Shown piece after piece: positions 1-5,523 of a stretch of DNA of 10,241 nt. Every line of letters starts with the position of its first letter. Within the stretch, counting starts at the first letter, position 1. A model generated the notes under the pieces. That model had not been told where the DNA came from. It made no database searches and saw nothing but the letters and a program-made list of their open reading frames with translations. This DNA comes from DATJQF01 sp035505995 (lineage in GTDB: Bacteria; Bacteroidota; Bacteroidia; Bacteroidales; FEN-979), in contig DATJQF010000209.1 in assembly GCA_035505995.1 (NCBI GenBank), positions 1-10,241 on the forward strand. Reading direction: 5' to 3'. The translations under genes were made by a program, and so were the position numbers.

Positions 1-348
1 GCTCCCCATCCAGGATTGCATCATCATCGACGGCGGGATCTTGATCATCTTATCGATCGAAGGGACCCAGTTCCACATTTCATTCTTCCGCTTCAGGAAT
101 ACCTGGCCTTTGTCCTTGGCCGGAGCCGTGATCAGGATCAGGGCGTACTCCTTCTCCTTCGACCAGGCTTTCATGCTGACCGATCGGCTCCAGTCGGGCC
201 GCACGATGGTCATGGTCATTTCTGACTGGCTGGAAATGCCGCGCGCCTGGTCCTCCGCCTTCTGGACGATCTGGCGGGCAGTCAGCTCCTGTCCCCACGA
301 CAAGCAGGGTACGGCAAGCAGGCATCCGATCATCAGGGTAGCTTTCAT
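1..348 (-). CDS. LolA-like outer membrane lipoprotein-sorting family protein, 3' end outside the window
   Basis: The first 116 codons of a minus-strand gene are visible; the rest lies beyond the left edge. The product starts with a Sec signal peptide (residues 1 to about 19, hydrophobic LMIGCLLAVPCLSW, likely cut before QELTARQIV), so it acts outside the inner membrane. No proper lipobox is seen. The mature part resembles the LolA-like beta-sheet family annotated as outer membrane lipoprotein-sorting protein (COG2834/PF17131-type): a helix with QKAEDQARG, then MKAW, a strand LILITAPAKDKGQVFLK, MWNWVPSIDKMIKIPPSMM and QSWMGS, the point where this family usually continues with an acidic DFTNDDL-like segment. 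In that family such proteins usually accompany MMPL/RND exporters and probably carry lipid or hydrophobic cargo; that role is inferred here. Its ATG overlaps the stop of the upstream regulator gene (ATGA), which indicates translational coupling and co-transcription. The family call is fairly sure; the cargo is unknown. Confidence 0.8.
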   Translation of the reverse strand, partial: MKATLMIGCLLAVPCLSWGQELTARQIVQKAEDQARGISSQSEMTMTIVRPDWSRSVSMKAWSKEKEYALILITAPAKDKGQVFLKRKNEMWNWVPSIDKMIKIPPSMMMQSWMGS

Positions 349-824
349 CCTTGTTTTTTCTTGGTGAGCTGTTTTTTCCATTTTCCCAGGATCTCCGGGA
401 ATTGCTCCTCGTAGATCTGCATGAGTTTATAGAATTGTTCAATATGACGGTTGGTCTCGGGATATTTACGGGAACGAAGTTTCAGGGCTTCCCCGACCAG
501 CCCGCGGAAATCGGCAAGCTCCTGCAGCTGCACCTCGAACATCCGGTCCCAGGATTCCTGGTTCAGCCGGAAATAACGCTTGCGGTCGCCCGGAAATTTC
601 ACATAATCCACCATGCCGACATACATCAGCTGGTGCAGCGTGTTGCTGACCGCGCTTTTGCTGCATAGCAGGAATTCCGTGATCTCTTCGAAGGTCTTGT
701 GCGGGGGTTCCGCCAGCATCAGGTATCCCATCAGCCGGCCCATCATGGCCTGCTGCCCTGTTTTCTGGTAAAATACCCCGAACTTTTCGATGCAATGCCG
801 GATGGCGCTTTCCCGGTCTTCCAT
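345..824 (-). CDS. GbsR/MarR-family winged-helix transcriptional regulator
   Basis: A 159-residue DNA-binding protein. Residues 1-40 form the N-terminal helices typical of the GbsR branch of MarR regulators (GVFYQKTGQQAMMGRLMGYL, LAEPP). Residues about 44-70 form the helix-turn-helix (TFEEITEFLLCSKSAVSNTL), and about 71-88 the wing (VDYVKFPGDRKRYFRL). Residues 94-155 are a long charged helical tail suited to dimerisation. The length is normal for the group. GbsR itself is a choline-responsive repressor in Bacillus, but Bacteroidota members of this branch mostly sit beside exporter genes, so a local repressor of an envelope export operon is the likely role; the ligand is unknown. The gene overlaps the following LolA-like gene by four bases (ATGA). 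A perfect inverted repeat and a -7 element lie just upstream, so self-repression is plausible. The start is an ATG with an A/T-rich upstream region and no Shine-Dalgarno site, as usual for this phylum. Confidence 0.85.
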   Translation of the reverse strand: MEDRESAIRHCIEKFGVFYQKTGQQAMMGRLMGYLMLAEPPHKTFEEITEFLLCSKSAVSNTLHQLMYVGMVDYVKFPGDRKRYFRLNQESWDRMFEVQLQELADFRGLVGEALKLRSRKYPETNRHIEQFYKLMQIYEEQFPEILGKWKKQLTKKKQG

Positions 825-842
825 GGATTACATAATAAGGCG

Positions 843-850
843 CAAAAATA
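843..850 (-). promoter_or_regulatory. Candidate -7 promoter element (TATTTTTG) of the GbsR-type regulator gene
   Basis: On the minus strand this reads TATTTTTG, an exact match to the Bacteroidota -7 consensus TAnnTTTG. It lies 18 bases upstream of the ATG at 824, giving a predicted leader of about ten bases. No good TTG -33 element is seen at the usual distance; the -33 region instead coincides with the inverted repeat at 862-885. The surrounding run is very A/T-rich, so a chance match is possible. Confidence 0.45.
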
Positions 851-861
851 ATAAAAAATAG

Positions 862-885
862 TTAGTTCGGAGAAAACAGAACTAA
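862..885. promoter_or_regulatory. Perfect 7-bp inverted repeat, candidate operator of the adjacent GbsR-type regulator
   Basis: TTAGTTC (862-868) and GAACTAA (879-885) are perfect inverted repeats separated by 10 bases, so the half-site centres are 17 bases apart. The repeat lies 11 bases upstream of the candidate -7 box of the regulator gene and covers its -33 region, the expected place for a repressor site. Dimeric winged-helix proteins of the MarR/GbsR type bind palindromes of this size. Assigning it to this regulator rests on position only. A hairpin in the 3' untranslated region of the upstream M16 gene is an alternative, but the stem is A/T-rich and no T-run follows. Confidence 0.5.
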
Positions 886-926
886 AAGAATCTTTAAAAC
901 AGGAACTGAATGAGCGAAGGGACAGA

Positions 927-3776
927 CTAATACCCGAAAATATCCTCCAGGGTCAGCCGGGTCACCGGACCGAATTTCTCCAGGCCCGGGAGGTTTAACT
1001 CCGGTTCCCTGCCCAGGATCACATAGGTTTTTGTCCGGTTCCGGAGATGCCGGTCGTGAAATTCCTTCAGATCGTTTTCCGTCAGGGCCGTGACCCCGTG
1101 AAAAATCTCCTCCCGGATATCCCGGGTCAGTCCCAGCTTCTCCGCATTGATGTAATTCCAGAGGATATTCATCCGGGTAAGCCGGTCGGTGCGGATCCGG
1201 TTCAGCACCGTGTTCCGGGCCAGGCCGAAGGCCACCCCCGACGACGGCATCCGGTCGTAAAGTCCGTTGAGAGCAGTCAGGGCGCCGGTCACTTTATCAT
1301 TCTGCGTGGCAACAAATCCCACCGACAGGTAATGCTTTTCCAGGGTGGCAGGCTCCAGGTACCGGGAATAGGCGGTATAGGCCATCGCCCTCTTTTCCCG
1401 GAGCTCCTGGAATATCACATGGGTCCCGAAATAATTGTTGTGCAGGGCGACGACCGGGGCGAGGGAAGGATCATATTTTCCGTCGCGCACGATGGATTGC
1501 AGCCGGGTTTGCGCCGCATCATAATGGACGAACAGCACCCGGTCCTCCCGGGTGGGCCGCTCTCTGAAGTGATGGGAGGGAACCAGGGTTTTCGGCTTCG
1601 ACGGGGGACGATGGTGTTTTTCCAGGAGCCGGATCAGCCGGTCCGGCTTTTCCGGACCATAATAAAGTACCTGGTGGGAGAAGCGCTTAAGCTCCCGGAT
1701 CTTCCTGACCAGCGGCGCGGAGGAAAGGGACCGCAGTTCCTTTTCACTGAGCTGGTGCTTGTAAGGGGATTTCGGTCCGTAGGTGCCGTAGCTGACCAGG
1801 GCGGAGAATACTTCGGCCTGGAGGGTCTGGTTGCTTTTCCGGGTCATCAGGGTGTTGCTGACCAGCTTTTCCAGGGCAACAGGGTCCGGTCGGGGATTGT
1901 CCAGGAGCTCCTCCATCAGGGAGAGCGCCGGTTCGAAATACCGGTGCAGGCCGGTCAGGTTCAGCTGCGTCTCTTCTTCCCCCGCGTTGACCGTGAAGCT
2001 GCAGGCCATCCGGTAAAATTCCCGGTTGATCTCCGAAAGGGATCTCGATGAGGTGCCGAGATAGGGGAGGTATCCCAGCGCAAAATTCAGCAACCGGTCG
2101 CTGTTCCTGCCTGTCCGGAAGTAATAGGTAAGCTGGAAGGTCCCGTCCTCGTTATTCTCCCGGTACAGGACCCGGGTGTTCCCGTTGAGATTGAATTTAA
2201 GGATATCCCGGTCATAATCGACGAAAACGGGGGCAATTTCGCTTACCGCGGCATCCTGGATCTTTTTGAAGAATTCCGACTTCCTGTCCCTGTGAATGAC
2301 GATCGGGGTGATGGGCGGCTTCACGATCTTCGCTTCATCTGCGGGAGGTTCCTGTCTTTTCAGGACCACGGCATACCCTCCGCTCATGAAACGGTCGGCG
2401 AAACCGGCAATCTCTTTCCGGGTGACTTTCTCCATCCGCTCGGGGTAATCCGAATATTTGTTCCACGGGATCCTGTCCACGAAGGCTCCGGCCATCGCAA
2501 TGGCTCTTCCCTGGCTTGTCTGGTACTGTTTCATCAGGTTGAACCTTGCATTGTTCACGGCCGCCTCCAGCTGACTCGCCGGGAATTTGCCTTTTCTCAG
2601 CAGCGTCACCTGTTCCAACAGCAGGTCCCTGGCCTGTTCCAGCGTTTGACCGTCCACGGGCCGGGCGCCCAGCAGGATCATTGCGTAATCGGTGAACTGG
2701 TTGGCGTAGCCGGAGGGCGATATCAGCCGCTGGGTCTGGGACAGGTTGACATCGAGCAGGCCGGTCTTTCCGTTCGACAGGAGGGTGCCCGCCAGGTCCA
2801 CCATCAGGGAGCGGTCGTCTTTCGCCCGGATATCGAATCCGAACCCGATCCGTATATATTCCGATTCCAGGCCGGCAACTTCCCTCGTCACCGGTTGTTG
2901 TAAAGGTTTCCAGCGTGCGTAGCGGAGAGGGGCGACATCACGGGATTTAAGTTTTCCGAAATACCGGTCGATGATCTCAATGGCCTCATCGGGCTCAAAT
3001 TCGCCGGCCATGCAGATGGCCATGTTATTCGGCACATAATAGGTCCGGAAGAACTCCGTGATATTCTTCATCGAGGGATTCTTCAGGTGCTCCGTTTTCC
3101 CGAGCGTGGTCTGCCGGCCGTACGGGTGATCCGGGAACAGCAGGCTCAGCAGCGTTTCACTGACCTTCCGGCCGTCGTTCGTCAGCGACATGTTCTTTTC
3201 CTCGTAAACGGTTTCCAGCTCTGTATGGAACAACCGCAGGACCGGCCGGGAGAACCGTTCCGCCTGGATGATCGCCCAGTTCCTGATCTCGTTCGAGGGG
3301 ATGTTCTCCATGTAGAGGGTGTAGTCGGCGGAGGTGCCCGCATTGGATCCCTGGGAACCGATCGCATCCATCATCTTATCATACTCGTTGGGGATGGCGA
3401 TGCGGGAAGCCTGGAAAGAGAGCCGGTCGATCTTCCGGTAAATGCCGGTCCGCCTGGCCTCATTTTTCTCCGCGCGGTACTGCTCAAACAATTCCGAGAT
3501 CTCCCGGATCAGCGGGCGCTCCTTTTTCCAGCCGGAAGTCCCGAACGCTTCCGTTCCCTTGAACATCATGTGCTCGAAGTAATGCGCCAGGCCGGTCGTT
3601 TCCGGAGGATCCATCTTGCTTCCCGCCCTCACCGCGATATAGGTCTGGATGCGGGGAGCGTCGTGATGCACGCTGAAATACACCTTCAACCCGTTCGCCA
3701 GCGTATAGATCCGTACCTTCAGCGTATCCCCGGGAACGGAGACATACCGGTACCTCTTTTTCCCTTTCAAGGCCAT
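927..3776 (-). CDS. M16 family zinc metallopeptidase (insulinase/pitrilysin-like), two fused halves
   Basis: A 949-residue protease with the full two-half M16 architecture. The N-terminal half begins with RIYTLANGLKVYF and has the inverted zinc motif HxxEH as H65-Y-F-E68-H69 in the conserved setting TGLAHYFEHMMFKGT. Aligned with pitrilysin, Glu193 in ELETVYEEKN is the likely third zinc ligand and Glu186 the supporting acid. The gap between motif and ligand is about 45 residues longer than in pitrilysin because of a charged helical insert (about 80-130), a feature I recall from Bacteroidota homologues. A first inactive-type M16 C domain follows (about 230-420, YYVPNNMAICMAGEF). The C-terminal half (about 525-900) repeats the fold without HxxEH and contains RAMAY at 796-800. 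Such enzymes degrade peptides inside their closed chamber. Bacteroidota homologues usually carry a signal peptide; this one starts MALKGKKRYRY with an in-frame TGA two codons upstream (3780-3782), so it is predicted to stay in the cytoplasm. Confidence 0.93.
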   Translation of the reverse strand: MALKGKKRYRYVSVPGDTLKVRIYTLANGLKVYFSVHHDAPRIQTYIAVRAGSKMDPPETTGLAHYFEHMMFKGTEAFGTSGWKKERPLIREISELFEQYRAEKNEARRTGIYRKIDRLSFQASRIAIPNEYDKMMDAIGSQGSNAGTSADYTLYMENIPSNEIRNWAIIQAERFSRPVLRLFHTELETVYEEKNMSLTNDGRKVSETLLSLLFPDHPYGRQTTLGKTEHLKNPSMKNITEFFRTYYVPNNMAICMAGEFEPDEAIEIIDRYFGKLKSRDVAPLRYARWKPLQQPVTREVAGLESEYIRIGFGFDIRAKDDRSLMVDLAGTLLSNGKTGLLDVNLSQTQRLISPSGYANQFTDYAMILLGARPVDGQTLEQARDLLLEQVTLLRKGKFPASQLEAAVNNARFNLMKQYQTSQGRAIAMAGAFVDRIPWNKYSDYPERMEKVTRKEIAGFADRFMSGGYAVVLKRQEPPADEAKIVKPPITPIVIHRDRKSEFFKKIQDAAVSEIAPVFVDYDRDILKFNLNGNTRVLYRENNEDGTFQLTYYFRTGRNSDRLLNFALGYLPYLGTSSRSLSEINREFYRMACSFTVNAGEEETQLNLTGLHRYFEPALSLMEELLDNPRPDPVALEKLVSNTLMTRKSNQTLQAEVFSALVSYGTYGPKSPYKHQLSEKELRSLSSAPLVRKIRELKRFSHQVLYYGPEKPDRLIRLLEKHHRPPSKPKTLVPSHHFRERPTREDRVLFVHYDAAQTRLQSIVRDGKYDPSLAPVVALHNNYFGTHVIFQELREKRAMAYTAYSRYLEPATLEKHYLSVGFVATQNDKVTGALTALNGLYDRMPSSGVAFGLARNTVLNRIRTDRLTRMNILWNYINAEKLGLTRDIREEIFHGVTALTENDLKEFHDRHLRNRTKTYVILGREPELNLPGLEKFGPVTRLTLEDIFGY

Positions 3777-3803
3777 ACATCACAGGTTAAATAAAACAGG
3801 CAG

Positions 3804-3838
3804 AAAAACAACCCGGGCCGGTCGTTACGGTCGACCCG
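3804..3838 (-). terminator. Possible intrinsic terminator downstream of the 2-TM protein gene
   Basis: On the minus strand CGGGTCG (3838-3832) can pair with CGGCCCG (3820-3814) over seven pairs including one G-U, with an 11-base loop. The sequence then runs GGTTGTTTTT (U-run at 3808-3804). The site is 36 bases after the stop of the 70-residue protein gene and 28 bases before the M16 start. If real, it separates the two genes, and M16 would need a promoter in the short remaining space, where I see no clear -7 element. The interrupted U-run keeps confidence modest. Confidence 0.35.
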
Positions 3839-3873
3839 TACTGATACAATGCATCTTCCCCTGGCGGCGGAAC

Positions 3874-4086
3874 TTATTTACCTTCCCGGGACCGGTCTTT
3901 CAACTGCGTATACAGCAGGATGGCCAGGATCGAGGCCAGGATGAAATTCTCATCCGCCCACCAGTAGGTATACCACTTTACATGGAGGAATTCTGTCCTG
4001 GCCAGCGAGGTGATGATGGCGATCAGCATCAGCGCCCCGGCAACGGCTGACAGGGTCCAGGCCAGATACCATATGATTTTTTTCAT
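3874..4086 (-). CDS. Small membrane protein of unknown function with two transmembrane segments
   Basis: A 70-residue protein I do not recognise as a named family. It has two hydrophobic helices: residues about 4-27 (IIWYLAWTLSAVAGALMLIA) and about 48-61 (FILASILAILLYTQL). A short aromatic-rich loop joins them (EFLHVKWYTYWWADEN), and the tail is charged (KDRSREGK). By the positive-inside rule, the MKK start and the basic C-terminus both face the cytoplasm, with the tryptophan/tyrosine-rich loop outside. The reading frame is supported by a good initiating context (ATG followed by AAA AAA) and an exact -7 promoter element 23 bases upstream at 4110-4117. The gene diverges from the ABC permease gene and precedes the M16 protease gene on the same strand. 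Nothing in the sequence indicates a function. Confidence 0.65.
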   Translation of the reverse strand: MKKIIWYLAWTLSAVAGALMLIAIITSLARTEFLHVKWYTYWWADENFILASILAILLYTQLKDRSREGK

Positions 4087-4109
4087 AGGCCCTCTTTTAT
4101 AATGCCTGA

Positions 4110-4117
4110 CAAATGTA
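4110..4117 (-). promoter_or_regulatory. Candidate -7 promoter element (TACATTTG) of the 2-TM protein gene
   Basis: The minus strand reads TACATTTG, an exact TAnnTTTG match, inside an A/T-rich stretch and 23 bases before the ATG at 4086. No TTG -33 element is visible 17-24 bases further upstream. It forms one half of a divergent promoter region shared with the ABC permease gene. Confidence 0.5.
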
Positions 4118-4160
4118 TAAAATTAATAAGGCTTCGGGCGCATCGCTCCTGCCTGTTTTT

Positions 4161-4168
4161 TAACTTTG
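4161..4168 (+). promoter_or_regulatory. Candidate -7 promoter element (TAACTTTG) abutting the ABC permease start
   Basis: TAACTTTG matches TAnnTTTG exactly and ends only four bases before the GTG start codon at 4173. Transcription would then start on or within a few bases of the GTG, giving a leaderless or nearly leaderless message. No convincing -33 TTG is seen upstream. The TAA of the element is itself the in-frame stop that closes the reading frame upstream of the GTG. Confidence 0.45.
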
Positions 4169-4172
4169 GCCT

Positions 4173-5363
4173 GTGAAAAAGTATGCCTGGCTGATCCGGA
4201 AAGAGTTCCTGCTCCTGATCCGGGATATCCCGGGGGTGTTCATTCTCTTTGTCCTGCCCGCCTTGCTGATCCTGGTGATCTCCCTCGCCCAGGAAAATGC
4301 GATCCGGTACTCCATGGAAGCCCGCACTCCGGTCCTGTGGGTGGATCAGTCCCGCTCCGGCTTTTCGGGGGAGGTGGAAAGGAGCGTCGCCGGTTCAGGT
4401 TTTTATGACCTGATCAAAACGCGGAATGGAAAGCCGCTCGGGGAAGATACCGCCCGGTGGCTGATCCGCAGAGGCGAGTACCAGGCCGGACTGGTGATCC
4501 GGCCCCATGATGCGGGAATCATTCTCCTGCTGGATCCGGCGGCCGTAGATATCTCCCACCCGGCCCGGATCCGGTCCCTGACCTATCTGATCCGGGCGAC
4601 CGAATACAGGCTGGCGGCAGAGAAGATGACGGGTGGAGCCGGCCGGGGGAAAAGCCGGTGGAGCGAACTGCTGGAGTCATCTGCCATCAGGGAAATGGCG
4701 CCGGTTGAGGTCCGGTACGCCGAAAAGGACCAGGCCGCGATCCGTCCCACCATCACGCAGAACAACATCCCCGGGTACATCCTCTTTGCCATGTTCCTGA
4801 TCGTGATCCCCGTGGCGGGAAACCTGGTCAATGAAAAGGCGATCGGGTTCCGGACCCGCTTCATGACGCTGCCGGTCCCGGTAGGGGCGCAGATGATCTC
4901 CAAGATCCTCCTTTACGGAACGGTCTGCCTCGGCCAGTTCCTGGTCATGTTCGCCGTGGGATGGCTCGTCTATCCCGATTTCTCCGGTTTCCTGGCGGTG
5001 GATCCCGTGCGCCAGTACCCGCTGCTGTTGCTGACAGCCCTGTCGGCCGCGCTGGGAGCGACCGGATTCGGGTTACTGGTGGGATCGGCCGCCTCCTCCC
5101 ACGGACAGGCGGCCCTCTTCGGTCCCCTGATGGTGGTGATCCTGGCGGCTTTGAGCGGAGCCTTCCTTCCTGTTTACCTGATGCCGGAGTTCCTGCGGGC
5201 GATCGCCCGGTTCTCCCCGCTGTACTGGGGCATTGAGAATTTTATCACCGTCTTCTTCAGGCAGGGGACTCTTGGAATGATCCTTCCCCGTGCCCTGTTC
5301 CTCCTCCTCTTCTTTACCGGCTCCCTGTTCGTTTCCTCCCTGCTGATGAAACGCGCCGTCTGA
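4173..5363 (+). CDS. ABC-2 type transporter permease without an adjacent ATPase gene
   Basis: A 396-residue inner-membrane permease of the ABC-2 family (PF12698-like, NatB/YhhJ-type). It starts with the typical amphipathic lead KKYAWLIRKEFLLLIRDIPG, followed by TM1 (about 20-38) and a large extracytoplasmic domain (about 40-198). Five more helices follow near 200-218, 245-267, 282-305, 312-334 and 369-392. The segment NLVNEKAIGFRTRFMTLPV after TM2 is characteristic of the family's cytoplasmic coupling region, and LSGAFLPVYLMPEFL of the re-entrant part near TM5. The start is a GTG: the next in-frame ATG (residue 48) would remove TM1, and a TAA stop lies four codons upstream of the GTG. Such permeases work with a cytoplasmic ATPase to export drugs, ions or lipids, but no ATPase gene is beside it, so the partner must be encoded elsewhere. 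The substrate cannot be read from the sequence. Confidence 0.88.
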   Translation: MKKYAWLIRKEFLLLIRDIPGVFILFVLPALLILVISLAQENAIRYSMEARTPVLWVDQSRSGFSGEVERSVAGSGFYDLIKTRNGKPLGEDTARWLIRRGEYQAGLVIRPHDAGIILLLDPAAVDISHPARIRSLTYLIRATEYRLAAEKMTGGAGRGKSRWSELLESSAIREMAPVEVRYAEKDQAAIRPTITQNNIPGYILFAMFLIVIPVAGNLVNEKAIGFRTRFMTLPVPVGAQMISKILLYGTVCLGQFLVMFAVGWLVYPDFSGFLAVDPVRQYPLLLLTALSAALGATGFGLLVGSAASSHGQAALFGPLMVVILAALSGAFLPVYLMPEFLRAIARFSPLYWGIENFITVFFRQGTLGMILPRALFLLLFFTGSLFVSSLLMKRAV

Positions 5364-5381
5364 GCCGTTGTCTGCGGATAC

Positions 5382-5409
5382 CCGGGCGGACCGGCCCGGT
5401 AAGATTTTA
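5382..5409 (+). terminator. Weak candidate terminator after the ABC permease gene
   Basis: CCGGGC (5382-5387) and GCCCGG (5394-5399) form a perfect six-pair stem with a six-base loop, 18 bases after the permease stop, followed by TAAGATTTTAT. The U-rich tract is short and interrupted, so this may be only a GC-rich fold. Its position just after the gene and before a candidate promoter for the next gene fits a terminator. Confidence 0.35.
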
Positions 5410-5453
5410 TCAACGATCCCTGAGCCCGGGGACCCACGCGCAGCCAATTGTAG

Positions 5454-5461
5454 TAAATTTG
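5454..5461 (+). promoter_or_regulatory. Candidate -7 promoter element (TAAATTTG) of the glycoside hydrolase gene
   Basis: TAAATTTG matches TAnnTTTG exactly and stands out as an A/T-rich island in a GC-rich gap. It lies 62 bases before the ATG at 5524, giving a predicted leader of about 55-60 bases. No TTG is found at the normal -33 spacing. Confidence 0.45.
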
Positions 5462-5514
5462 GCCCCGGAGAAGCCCTGCAAAAGGCCGGAATGACCGGCC
5501 GGATCCCCGGGGCC
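5461..5514 (+). repeat. Nested perfect inverted repeats in the leader of the glycoside hydrolase gene
   Basis: The outer arms are GGCCCCGG (5461-5468) and CCGGGGCC (5507-5514), eight perfect G-C pairs. Inside them GGCCGG (5484-5489) and CCGGCC (5495-5500) form a second perfect stem with loop AATGA. The structure ends nine bases before the start codon, and no U-run follows, so it does not look like a terminator. It overlaps the -7 box by one base; if transcription starts near 5466 only part of the outer left arm is in the RNA, while the inner stem always is. A role in translation control or protein binding is conceivable but unproven. Confidence 0.5.
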
Positions 5515-5523
5515 CAATAAGGT

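Noticed and set aside
886..926. Intrinsic terminator after the M16 protease gene
   Set aside because: No GC-rich stem with a T-run is visible on the minus strand here, so read-through into the regulator gene cannot be excluded.
1047..2051. Long plus-strand open frame (about 334 codons) opposite the M16 protease gene
   Set aside because: It is a shadow frame in a GC-rich gene. The opposite strand has full M16 motifs over this stretch, and the shadow translation has no recognisable domain.
5382..5514. GC-rich palindromes considered as a mobile-element end or attachment site
   Set aside because: No matching inverted repeat pair, target duplication or transposase/integrase gene is present. The folds are better explained as local RNA stems.
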